Below, piece by piece: positions 1 to 5,542 of a stretch of DNA of 5,630 nucleotides. How positions within the stretch are numbered: position 1 is the first letter of the stretch; each line of letters begins with the position of its first letter. The notes beneath the pieces were generated by a model. That model searched no databases. It saw only the letters and a program-made list of their open reading frames with translations, and was not told where the DNA came from. Both the position numbers and the translations under genes were made by a program. Source of the stretch: an archaeon (lineage in GTDB: Archaea > Thermoplasmatota > Thermoplasmata > Methanomassiliicoccales > Methanomethylophilaceae); NCBI GenBank assembly GCA_024399225.1, contig JAKSHV010000084.1, forward strand, positions 1 through 5,630, read 5' to 3'.

Positions 1-1
1 C

Positions 2-301
2 ATGCACGAAAAGACCCAGGACATCAAAGGCGTGCACATCGTCGGCCCCGAGGATCCCGACAAACGTTCCTCTCTGATGAGCTTCAACATCGACGGTCTC
101 GGAGCCCATGATGTGGCGATGATGCTCGATTCCATCGATGGAATCATGGTCCGTTCCGGTATGCATTGTGCCCATCCGTTCTTCGTCTCCAGGGAGACAG
201 AGGGAAGTGTCAGGGCATCCGTCTATCTTTATAACAACAGACAGGACATAGACAGGTTCGCCGTTGCTCTGAGGAAGATCGCTGAGACATTCGGGAACTG
301 A
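2..301 (+). CDS. sufS: Cysteine desulfurase, SufS type (C-terminal part; 5' end outside window)
   Basis: Seen: the last 99 codons of a class V PLP-dependent aminotransferase-fold enzyme. The segment VRSGMHCAHPFF (residues ~50-61 of the visible part) matches the SufS active-site loop, whose usual form is RTGHHCAxP. Cys56 would be the persulfide-forming cysteine. The following RASVYLYNNRQDIDRF matches the conserved C-terminal RASxYxYNTxEEID block, and the start resembles the GVHLYGP strand. Known of the family: it removes sulfur from L-cysteine as a protein-bound persulfide for Fe-S cluster assembly in the cytoplasm, usually beside SufB/C/D or SufU genes. The reading frame is open to the window edge, so the ATG at position 2 is probably an internal methionine; a full SufS is about 400 residues. 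The gene ends in TGA, 13 bp before the convergent gene on the other strand. It could be another class V desulfurase of the Csd group, but the HCAxP loop makes desulfurase activity likely. Confidence 0.88.
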   Translation: MHEKTQDIKGVHIVGPEDPDKRSSLMSFNIDGLGAHDVAMMLDSIDGIMVRSGMHCAHPFFVSRETEGSVRASVYLYNNRQDIDRFAVALRKIAETFGN

Positions 302-314
302 TCTCGGTTCGGTC

Positions 315-746
315 TCAGAGTGACCCCCAGATTTCCTGGTAACGGTAATCGGTACCGTTCTTCTCGACCAAGTGACGCATTATGTCGTAACCTTCCTCGA
401 ATCTGTATCCGGTAAGGTCCCAGTTGCGGTCCCGGTCGTTGAAACCGGAACCATAGAACAATCTCACACCCTCGCGAAGGCTGATCTCATACTTCTCGCA
501 ATAGTGCATAATGCAGTACACACGCAGTATTGTGGGCGTCAAATCGTGGAAGTAGATCGGCTTGCTTCCGGCCTCGACGTCGGCAATAAGTTTCAGACAG
601 TCGTCAGAAGACATGTAACGGATCAACGCCTCATCTCTGGAGATGCCATCGGTTGAAGCCAATTCTTCGATGTGGTCTGCTACCGCCTGCGGGGGACATG
701 GTTTAACCATATGTTTTTCAACCCCTTCCCATGATAAAATTGCCAT
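315..746 (-). CDS. Hypothetical protein, second gene of a two-gene unit
   Basis: A 143-residue soluble protein with no signal peptide or membrane segment. The frame is open back to 851, but that start would overlap the upstream gene by 47 bp and has no ribosome binding site. The ATG at 746 lies 58 bp after the upstream stop and has a weak purine-rich GGGAAAG before it. A further ATG at 710 follows GGAAGGGG and is a real alternative. The sequence is rich in charged residues and Tyr. Its central part (LRVYCIMHYCEKYEISLREGVRLF) loosely recalls the YCI-x-x-Y...IS-x-x-E-x-x-x-LF pattern of DUF3791 proteins, which are often found in small toxin-antitoxin-like pairs; this is a weak recollection and not an assignment. 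No catalytic motif is recognised. It has no promoter of its own and is probably co-transcribed with the 75-aa gene upstream. It is convergent with the desulfurase gene. Confidence 0.6.
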   Translation of the reverse strand: MAILSWEGVEKHMVKPCPPQAVADHIEELASTDGISRDEALIRYMSSDDCLKLIADVEAGSKPIYFHDLTPTILRVYCIMHYCEKYEISLREGVRLFYGSGFNDRDRNWDLTGYRFEEGYDIMRHLVEKNGTDYRYQEIWGSL

Positions 747-804
747 AATTCTTTCCCATACTGGTATTTTGATAAGGGTGTGTGCTATTAAAACGAACTC
801 GGGT

Positions 805-1032
805 TTACAAGATTGTGGCTTTTTCATACTGAAGGGGGTTAGCTTCAACATATTGTTTTGCCGTTTCGAGCATCTGGTCCAGAGTCATGCCTTTGTACAG
901 GTCATCCCTGGATACTGTGAAACCGGTGCCTGTGGCCTTAATGAGTGAGATGAAACGTTCCGTTTCGGCTGTGCCGAAGTTTTCGTTCAAGCAATTGATA
1001 CATTTTGTCATCAGGTCCTTGTTTGTTTCCAT
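805..1032 (-). CDS. Small acidic helical protein, antitoxin-like, first gene of a two-gene unit
   Basis: A 75-residue protein starting METNKDLMTKCINCLNENFG. The start is well supported: the Shine-Dalgarno GAGGTGA (1037-1043) lies four bases before the ATG, and a box A candidate lies ~40 bp upstream. It has no membrane segment or signal peptide and looks entirely helical. The pattern ERFISLI...LYKGMTLDQMLETAKQY resembles a family of small uncharacterised proteins in clostridia and gut archaea (general form AERFI-x-LI...L-x-x-GM-S-x-E-E-x-x-x-x-A-x-x-Y); this comes from memory and the function is unknown. Its stop is TAA and the next gene follows in the same direction after a short gap. Small size, first position and operator-like repeats in its promoter would suit an autoregulating antitoxin, but no DNA-binding motif is evident, so this is only an inference. 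Confidence 0.72.
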   Translation of the reverse strand: METNKDLMTKCINCLNENFGTAETERFISLIKATGTGFTVSRDDLYKGMTLDQMLETAKQYVEANPLQYEKATIL

Positions 1033-1036
1033 CGTT

Positions 1037-1079
1037 TCACCTCATCTATTGGAATCTATTGGTTTCCGTATAGATAAAT
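1037..1079 (-). promoter_or_regulatory. Promoter and Shine-Dalgarno of the 75-aa/143-aa gene pair
   Basis: Read on the minus strand, the AT-rich element ATTTATCTATA (1079-1069) is a plausible archaeal box A. A start of transcription about 25 bp downstream, near 1049, would leave a leader of ~17 bases holding GAGGTGA four bases before the ATG at 1032. The ribosome binding site is clear; the box A is a fair but imperfect match. Confidence 0.55.
1044..1062. repeat. Tandem 9-bp direct repeat over the predicted transcription start
   Basis: ATCTATTGG occurs twice (1044-1052 and 1054-1062) with a 10-bp period, one turn of the helix. The copies cover the predicted transcription start of the 75-aa gene, between its box A and its Shine-Dalgarno, which is a usual place for repressor binding. 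Function is inferred. Confidence 0.5.
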
Positions 1080-1082
1080 CGT

Positions 1083-1097
1083 ACACGTTAAACGTGT
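1083..1097. promoter_or_regulatory. Operator-like perfect inverted repeat upstream of box A
   Basis: ACACGTT-A-AACGTGT is a perfect 7+1+7 inverted repeat, and one more outer pair matches after a single mismatch (1081/1099). It sits directly upstream of the box A of the 75-aa gene and just after the stop of the pilin-like operon. A 1-base spacer makes it a better protein-binding site than an RNA hairpin. A role in ending transcription of the upstream operon is the alternative, but no T-run follows it. Confidence 0.45.
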
Positions 1098-1103
1098 TCA
1101 AAT

Positions 1104-1490
1104 CTAATCTTCGGAAACAATCCCTACGCCCTTCTTTTCAGAATGTGTCAACAATTCTACTGTGGATCCATACGAGATAACCATGTCCCTCGCAGGCTGT
1201 TTGAGATATGATTCGTACGTCCTGCCGTTGCCGTCTTCGAGGATGACTCTGTATCCCGACACCCTCAGTGAGAAAGATGGATCGGGGAGAAAGGTCTCCC
1301 CGTGCAGATATATCACATCGGCATCGCTTTCAAGATATGAGTCGATGAGTGCCGCATCCCTGTCTGCGATCTCCTGGTAGCAACCGTCCATCTCATGCTC
1401 ATAATGGTCTGATATGGGCGCCACGACGGATCCCATGAGGATCACGCCGCAGACCATGAGGACGCACCTCGATACAGTGAACTCCATCAT
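1104..1490 (-). CDS. Membrane-anchored pilin-like protein, third gene of operon
   Basis: A 128-residue protein starting MMEFTVSRCVLMVCGVILMG. An N-terminal hydrophobic helix (residues ~9-24) is followed by an acidic extracytoplasmic region with a helix (~30-52) and a beta-rich part (SGYRVILEDGNGRTYES...). This is the general plan of archaeal type IV pilin-like subunits, but no clear class III cleavage motif precedes the helix, so a plain membrane anchor is equally possible. The start at 1490 is chosen because its ATG overlaps the TGA of the upstream gene (ATGA, 1487-1490), the usual sign of translational coupling, and AGGTAGGGG lies just before it; the frame is open back to 1553 but that would overlap the neighbour deeply. 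The stop is TAG, with an in-frame TGA two codons later. Family not identified. Confidence 0.68.
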   Translation of the reverse strand: MMEFTVSRCVLMVCGVILMGSVVAPISDHYEHEMDGCYQEIADRDAALIDSYLESDADVIYLHGETFLPDPSFSLRVSGYRVILEDGNGRTYESYLKQPARDMVISYGSTVELLTHSEKKGVGIVSED

Positions 1491-1915
1491 GCTACCCCTA
1501 CCTGTACGCCATATGTACCAGACACATCGTTGCATGACAGACGGACCTCGCATGGTCCGCTCAGAACGATCCTCTCTCCGAGGAATCTGATCGAAGGATG
1601 ATCCGTGTACACGGTCTTAACCACGCCTTCGTTGTTGTAGATACATACCGAATACGCATCCGTACCTTCTCCTCCGACGGAGATCTCGAATCCTGCGGGA
1701 ATGGTCAGAGAGACGTTCTCGGAACTTCCCGCACCGCCGTAATAAGTCCTGCCTGCGGCAGATAGAAGAATGCCGACCTGAGCGTCGGTCTCGCTTTCAA
1801 GTGTTTTTTCCTCGAACCCTGCAGCCATCCCGGAGAGGGATGGGATGCAGAGTGCGATGAGGATGAAGGCCAGAGTAAGCCTCATCGGGAAGCCCATCGC
1901 ACCCTTTCTATCCAT
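1487..1915 (-). CDS. Pilin-like secreted protein, second gene of operon
   Basis: A 142-residue protein starting MDRKGAMGFPMRLTLAFILI. The short basic N-terminus RKG followed by A-M and then a hydrophobic helix (residues ~13-31) fits the archaeal class III signal peptide, cut by a PibD/FlaK-type prepilin peptidase after the glycine. The RKG-x-x-G-[LF]-P-M element recurs in the gene just upstream, which supports shared processing. The rest is beta-rich, with a repeated Gly/Ser/Val pattern and three Cys (YSVCIYNN, GPCEVRLSCND), and probably forms a small extracellular domain. The start ATG (1915-1913) directly follows the TGA of the previous gene, and GGTGAGGTGA lies immediately before it, so it is coupled to that gene. 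It may be a minor pilin or pseudopilin; no named family is recognised. Confidence 0.75.
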   Translation of the reverse strand: MDRKGAMGFPMRLTLAFILIALCIPSLSGMAAGFEEKTLESETDAQVGILLSAAGRTYYGGAGSSENVSLTIPAGFEISVGGEGTDAYSVCIYNNEGVVKTVYTDHPSIRFLGERIVLSGPCEVRLSCNDVSGTYGVQVGVA

Positions 1916-2386
1916 TCACCTCACCACGGGGATCCTGCGGGTGTTGTCCTCGCCGTAGTCGCCTGCGGAGACGCTGACGGAGATGTATCCGATTCCGGGG
2001 GTGTTCTTGGTCACATTGAAGGAGCTGAAGGTCGCCACGCCGTTGTCATCGGTAGTCGCGAAGACGGAGGTGGATTTGCTGCTGTATTTCACTCCGCATC
2101 CGGAAAGGACGACGGTGGCACCTTTGATGACATCTCCGTCGGAGTCGGTGACGGTGATCTTGAGGTTGTTGACGCTCTGGGTGTCGGACTTCATCTCGAT
2201 CTGGTTGAGTGACGAGGATACGTCTCCGATGGTCTCGGGGGTGTCGATGTTGCCCATCCATCCGACCAGCAGGCCGCATCCGAGGGTGGCCACGACGACG
2301 ATGATCATAAGTTCCATGGGAAGGCCTTCGATGCCTCCTTTCCTGTTCAGTTTCCTGATTGATTTCCTTGCGTTGTGTGCTTTCAT
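1916..2386 (-). CDS. Archaeal type IV pilin-like protein with Ig-like/carboxypeptidase-regulatory-like domain
   Basis: A 156-residue protein. The basic N-terminus with RKGGIEGLP (residues 15-23) is followed by a strongly hydrophobic helix (24-44), the layout of an archaeal type IV prepilin; cleavage would fall after Gly17 or Gly18. From ~72 to the end it has a beta-sandwich pattern, LKITVTDSDGDVIKGATVVL...TTDDNGVATFSSFNV, typical of carboxypeptidase-regulatory-like or bacterial Ig-like (Big_1) domains used in cell-surface adhesion. The ATG at 2386 is preferred because GTGAG (2391-2395) lies four bases upstream. A GTG at 2395 is in frame but is itself part of that Shine-Dalgarno. It is the first gene of a three-gene operon with a strong TATA box. 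The product is expected outside the membrane as a pilus or surface subunit; the prepilin peptidase and assembly ATPase are not in this window. Confidence 0.78.
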   Translation of the reverse strand: MKAHNARKSIRKLNRKGGIEGLPMELMIIVVVATLGCGLLVGWMGNIDTPETIGDVSSSLNQIEMKSDTQSVNNLKITVTDSDGDVIKGATVVLSGCGVKYSSKSTSVFATTDDNGVATFSSFNVTKNTPGIGYISVSVSAGDYGEDNTRRIPVVR

Positions 2387-2390
2387 GTTG

Positions 2391-2426
2391 CTCACGAAAC
2401 ACTAGACTCGGGACGGGGGTATAAAA
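2391..2426 (-). promoter_or_regulatory. Promoter of the pilin-like operon
   Basis: On the minus strand TTTTATA (2426-2420) is a strong archaeal box A. Transcription would begin near 2397, leaving a leader of about ten bases that contains GTGAG (2395-2391) before the ATG at 2386. This is the best TATA element in the window. Confidence 0.75.
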
Positions 2427-2438
2427 GGGACAGAGTAC

Positions 2439-2453
2439 AGTTAGCTAGTTAGC
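2439..2453. repeat. Direct repeat AGTTAGC upstream of the pilin promoter
   Basis: AGTTAGC occurs at 2439-2445 and 2447-2453 (8-bp period), about 13-30 bp upstream of the pilin operon box A. The position would suit an activator site, but the repeat is short and could be chance. Confidence 0.35.
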
Positions 2454-2560
2454 ACCCCGGAGTGGTTTTGGTACGTGTTTACTGATGTTTAATGCCGAAA
2501 ACCGGGGGAGATATCATGTTGGAATCTCTGTGATTTGCTGACCTGCAGCCAGATACTTCG

Positions 2561-2577
2561 TTGATAACGTTTATCAA
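2561..2577. repeat. 17-bp perfect inverted repeat
   Basis: TTGATAA-CGT-TTATCAA is a perfect 7+3+7 palindrome. Its right arm lies inside the first copy of the 19-bp direct repeat at 2566-2584. It is a candidate protein-binding site; the second direct-repeat copy lacks the left arm. Confidence 0.55.
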
Positions 2578-2617
2578 GGGAGTTTTTCCAGAAAGTACAA
2601 CGTTTTTCAAGGGAGTT
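2566..2617. repeat. 19-bp direct repeat with 33-bp spacing (block A)
   Basis: AACGTTTATCAAGGGAGTT (2566-2584) recurs as AACGTTTTTCAAGGGAGTT (2599-2617), 18 of 19 identical, start to start exactly 33 bp. The 14 bp between the copies is not repeated after the second. It lies ~130-180 bp upstream of the first ATPase gene. Confidence 0.8.
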
Positions 2618-2659
2618 CAATTAATTCTTCCTCAAGCATACATTCGATGAAAGAATGGT

Positions 2660-2730
2660 ATTGGTACAAATTGTAGATTTCTGCAAAAAGTACCCGGTAC
2701 AAATTGTCAAAATCTACAAATAGTACCAAT
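2660..2730. repeat. Paired 33-bp-period repeat and 21-bp inverted repeat (block B)
   Basis: Two tandem units, 2663-2694 and 2696-2727, each begin GGTACAAATTGT and end AGTACC, with a 33-bp period. Each unit is thus bounded by GGTAC and GTACC half-sites facing each other. In addition the segments 2660-2680 and 2710-2730 are inverted copies of each other (19 of 21 pairs match) around a 29-base centre. The block ends 13 bp before the ATG of the first ATPase gene, so it covers the core promoter position. It could bind a dimeric regulator at four half-sites, or fold as a hairpin if transcribed. Confidence 0.8.
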
Positions 2731-2743
2731 TTGATGAATAACT

Positions 2744-4135
2744 ATGCTGAAAAGAAAGATGTATGACACCCTTCTTGAATGGAAGGCACGTAAGCACAAG
2801 TGCCTCCTGCTCACCGGACAGAGGCAGGTAGGGAAGACATACCTTGTAGAAGCATTCGCAGATGCGGAATACAAGAACCATATCACGATTAATTTCAGCG
2901 ATTCCCCACAGCTCGAGTCTATATTCGAGGGGGACATCACCGCCGAAGAGATACTCCGCAGACTTACCCTCCATTTCGGATCCGATTCCATCGTCGAAGG
3001 TGAGACTCTTCTGTTCTTGGATGAGATCCAGGATGGCAAACGTGCCTTTGCGGCATTGAAGCAACTGTCCATTTACGGAAAGATCGACGTCATAGCATCC
3101 GGATCCCTTCTTGGGGTCAGGATCCCTCAGATGAACGGCAAAGGAAAGTCCGAAACCGACAGTATCGAGGCTTTGATGCCTATGGGTTACGAAGAACCCG
3201 TGGTCATGTACCCTATGGATTTCGAGGAATATCTCTGGGCACGCGGGATTTCGGACGATATTATATCTGGCGTCAGAGCCTGTATACATGAAAAGCAATC
3301 CATTGACTCAGCTACTTATGAAAGGCTCACTTCGTTGTACAGGGAGTTTCTGATCGTCGGAGGCATGCCCGAGGCCGTCAGGGAATATGTGGAGACAAGG
3401 GATTTCAGGCCCGTCAGCAGAGTTCAGGCAGAACTCGTGTCTTCCTGCATACGTGACATCAACAGATACAACAGCGGCAATGACCGCATCCGCACCGCGG
3501 AATGTTTCGAATCGATCCCGTATCAGCTTGCCGACACCAACCGCAAGTTCATGTACTCGCGCATCGCCGGGGAATCGGGACGCAGGTCCTCCGACAAGTA
3601 CATGGAGAATCTCTTATGGATCAAAGGTGCCGGATATGGTAATTTCTGCTACGGTGTAACCCAGCCTGCCCTACCTATCGGAAAAAACGTGAAGAGAGAT
3701 CTGTTCAAGGTGTACCTGTCCGATACCGGGCTCCTGCTCCAGATGTACGGAGACAAGGCACGGCTTGCAGCCTACAACGGTGACCATTCCTACAACTTCG
3801 GGGCCGTAGCGGAGAACGCGGTGGCGAACAACCTCGTGAAGAACGGACTCAAACTGTTCTATTACGTGAACAAGAAGGGCGAGGGTAAGATGGAGTTGGA
3901 TTTTCTGACGGAGTTCTGGAGCGGTATCGCTGCCATAGAGGTCAAATCCGGTGCCGCCCGTATGGCACGTTCGCTCTCCAAAGTGAATGATTATTTCCCT
4001 GTGAAGAGAAGGATAATGTTTGAAGAGAGCAACATCAGGGTGGATGAAGAAGGTATAGAGCATTACCCTCTGTTCGCATCTGCGTTCATCAAGGACATGG
4101 ACGAGGAACACGAAGGGCCCACGTTCAGTTATTGA
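2744..4135 (+). CDS. AAA-type ATPase with C-terminal DUF4143 PD-(D/E)XK nuclease-like domain
   Basis: A 463-residue cytoplasmic protein. N-terminal P-loop ATPase (AAA_14 type): Walker A GQRQVGKT (25-32), Walker B LLFLDEIQ (89-96) with Asp93 and Glu94 present, and sensor-like ASGSLLG (118-124). The family blocks YPMDFEEYLWARG (156-168) and VGGMPEAV (205-212) follow. The C-terminal DUF4143 domain has VYLSDTGLL and a PD-(D/E)XK-like core, MELDF...IEVKSG, with Glu384, Asp386, Glu399 and Lys401. Length (~400-470 aa) is normal for the family. Known: these proteins are common, often multi-copy, in gut archaea and anaerobic bacteria; their cellular role is not established. The ATG at 2744 is the only reasonable start: it gives the family's usual N-terminus (basic RKxYxxLLEW) and follows the repeat block by 13 bp. 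No strong Shine-Dalgarno is seen. Both the ATPase and nuclease-like sites appear intact. It is convergent with a divergent paralogue. Confidence 0.92.
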   Translation: MLKRKMYDTLLEWKARKHKCLLLTGQRQVGKTYLVEAFADAEYKNHITINFSDSPQLESIFEGDITAEEILRRLTLHFGSDSIVEGETLLFLDEIQDGKRAFAALKQLSIYGKIDVIASGSLLGVRIPQMNGKGKSETDSIEALMPMGYEEPVVMYPMDFEEYLWARGISDDIISGVRACIHEKQSIDSATYERLTSLYREFLIVGGMPEAVREYVETRDFRPVSRVQAELVSSCIRDINRYNSGNDRIRTAECFESIPYQLADTNRKFMYSRIAGESGRRSSDKYMENLLWIKGAGYGNFCYGVTQPALPIGKNVKRDLFKVYLSDTGLLLQMYGDKARLAAYNGDHSYNFGAVAENAVANNLVKNGLKLFYYVNKKGEGKMELDFLTEFWSGIAAIEVKSGAARMARSLSKVNDYFPVKRRIMFEESNIRVDEEGIEHYPLFASAFIKDMDEEHEGPTFSY

Positions 4136-4160
4136 ATACAGTCCCCAGCCGTTACCCCTA

Positions 4161-5507
4161 TCACAGGAACATGGTCATGTAAATGGGGACATAGGTTATG
4201 CCGTTCTCATATCCGAGATCGTTGCTGTGGATCACATAGCAGTTCCCGATGATTGATCCATACTTCTTCCTGAACTCGTCGAGTGATTTGTGGCTCCTGT
4301 AACTTGCGGATTTGACCTCTATGGGGTGTACCTTGTTGTTCCTTGACAGGAGGAAGTCGATCTCGTAGTTCTTTCCATCCTTCTCGAACCTATTGAAGAT
4401 CAGTCTGTGTCCCGAAGCCCTCAGCTGCTGTGCGACCGAGTTCTCGAAGAACATGCCCTTGTTAATCGATAGTCTGTTCAGGATCAGTTCTCTATAGATC
4501 TCCGACTCCACAGCGTTCTCAGAAGCAAGGGCCATGGTGACCAGCAGTCCTGTGTCCAGAAGGTAACATTTCATGACCTCGTCGTCGAGGGAGAGTTTCA
4601 GGGCGGGGGACGGATCGGTGCAGTCGATGCTGCTGTTGACTAGCATGGCATCGGTGAGGGCCTCGACCGCACGCAGGTAGTCTCTAGTGCGGGAACCTTT
4701 CCTGATTTTGCCGGGAGAGAAGAGTTTGTTCTGCATCGCAAGCATCGAAGGTATGCTATCGAAGACTCTTTTGACATTCCTGCCCGTGAGCACCTTCAGT
4801 TCTGTCATGTCCTTGTTGTAACGTTTCAAAATCTCTCTTTTGGCTTTCTCTGCCGATTCGATATCCTTATTTCCACTGTACGCGGCGACTGCTTCGGGCA
4901 TTCCTCCGACGACAATGTACTCTCTGAACATCTGGAGGAATTTTGAGTGGAACGCATCCCCGAGCGGTTCCTTCCTGTCGAAGGCGGCTCTAAGAAAAGG
5001 AATAGACATCCTGTCCCCTTTCGCCCACAGGAATTCCTCGAAATCCATAGGGTACATCAATAGACATCTTTCCTCGGAGGGGACCATCGTATTGCTTTTC
5101 TTTGTGACAAGGTCTACCATAGTACCTGTTTCAATGTAATCGAAACGACTGTCCTTAACGAGGTATTTGATCATCTCGCGTGCCCTGATGCATTTCTCGA
5201 CACCGTCGAACACTATCGCACCGTCACGTGGTTTCAAGATGGTACCTTCGGATACCTGCAGTTTCATCAGGAATCCGTCGATATCGTTACCGAGACCCTC
5301 TTCGAACAACTTCTTCGTGGATCTGGATACTGAGCTGAAGTCAATGAAGATCCGGGAAGCATACTCTTTGTCCACGAACTGCTTTGCTACGGTGCTCTTT
5401 CCGACACCATGGGCACCTTCGATAAGCAACGCGGTTGTACCATTGCTCTTCTGCTTCCAATCAAGCATTTCGGAATAGATCTTCCTTTCAAAAACGACAT
5501 CATCCAT
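4161..5507 (-). CDS. AAA-type ATPase/DUF4143 paralogue with altered Walker B
   Basis: A 448-residue protein of the same two-domain family as its convergent neighbour. Walker A is GAHGVGKS (31-38). The Walker B region reads AIVFDGVEKC (97-106), where the family normally has FDE[VI]Q: the catalytic Glu position is Gly102 (codon GGT, two changes from any Glu codon, so not a one-base error). Glu104 lies two residues on and might compensate. Sensor-like IETGTM (125-130), YPMDFEEFLWAKG (152-164) and VVGGMPEAV (199-207) are conserved. The DUF4143 domain keeps YLLDTGLL, FFEN and the PD-(D/E)XK-like YEIDF...IEVKS (Glu382, Asp384, Glu397, Lys399). The frame is open to a TTG at 5552, but the ATG at 5507 is preferred: it aligns with the paralogue's N-terminus (FERKIYSEMLDW) and sits ~30 bp from a box A, implying a short-leader or leaderless mRNA, as no Shine-Dalgarno is visible. 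It may bind ATP with weak hydrolysis; function unknown. Confidence 0.9.
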   Translation of the reverse strand: MDDVVFERKIYSEMLDWKQKSNGTTALLIEGAHGVGKSTVAKQFVDKEYASRIFIDFSSVSRSTKKLFEEGLGNDIDGFLMKLQVSEGTILKPRDGAIVFDGVEKCIRAREMIKYLVKDSRFDYIETGTMVDLVTKKSNTMVPSEERCLLMYPMDFEEFLWAKGDRMSIPFLRAAFDRKEPLGDAFHSKFLQMFREYIVVGGMPEAVAAYSGNKDIESAEKAKREILKRYNKDMTELKVLTGRNVKRVFDSIPSMLAMQNKLFSPGKIRKGSRTRDYLRAVEALTDAMLVNSSIDCTDPSPALKLSLDDEVMKCYLLDTGLLVTMALASENAVESEIYRELILNRLSINKGMFFENSVAQQLRASGHRLIFNRFEKDGKNYEIDFLLSRNNKVHPIEVKSASYRSHKSLDEFRKKYGSIIGNCYVIHSNDLGYENGITYVPIYMTMFL

Positions 5508-5532
5508 TGCTGTTTGTAAGTAAGTGTCTGGG

Positions 5533-5542
5533 ATATTAAAAT
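5533..5542 (-). promoter_or_regulatory. Box A of the second ATPase gene
   Basis: ATTTTAATAT on the minus strand (5542-5533) is a good archaeal TATA element. Transcription ~25 bp downstream would start near 5512, five bases before the ATG at 5507. The 33-bp tandem array begins directly upstream of it, where the BRE would lie. Confidence 0.6.

Larger units (their letters stand above)
2454..2743. other. AT-rich intergenic region upstream of the first ATPase gene, no gene seen
   Basis: About 290 bp with no convincing gene. From 2454 to 2560 only short inverted pairs are seen (CCCCGG 2455-2460 with CCGGGG 2502-2507, and GGTTTT 2464-2469 with AAAACC 2498-2503). From 2561 to 2730 it is dense in repeats, listed separately. 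No strong TATA box is seen for the ATPase gene; TACAAATA (2715-2722), inside the last repeat unit, is the best candidate. Confidence 0.6.

Noticed and set aside
372..656. Plus-strand ORFs opposite the minus-strand genes (also at 643-948, 887-1180, 1983-2405, 4840-5139)
   Set aside because: No ribosome binding sites or recognisable proteins; they mirror better-supported genes on the other strand.
747..851. Longer start of the 143-aa gene at 851
   Set aside because: It overlaps the well-supported 75-aa gene by 47 bp and lacks a ribosome binding site; extra residues look like translated intergenic sequence.
2455..2507. GC-rich hairpin CCCCGG/CCGGGG as a terminator
   Set aside because: Only six pairs around a 41-base loop, no gene ends there, and no T-run follows.
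2485..2541. Tiny ORFs (18 aa from 2485; 5 aa after GGGGGAG at 2517) as leader peptides
   Set aside because: Too short to support, with no downstream attenuator pattern; the region is repeat-rich noncoding DNA.
2660..2730. Insertion-sequence or MITE ends
   Set aside because: The inverted repeat is promoter-proximal and internally structured by 33-bp units; no target-site duplication or transposase is seen.
4136..4160. Bidirectional terminator between the convergent ATPase genes
   Set aside because: The 25-bp gap has neither a stem nor a T-run on either strand.
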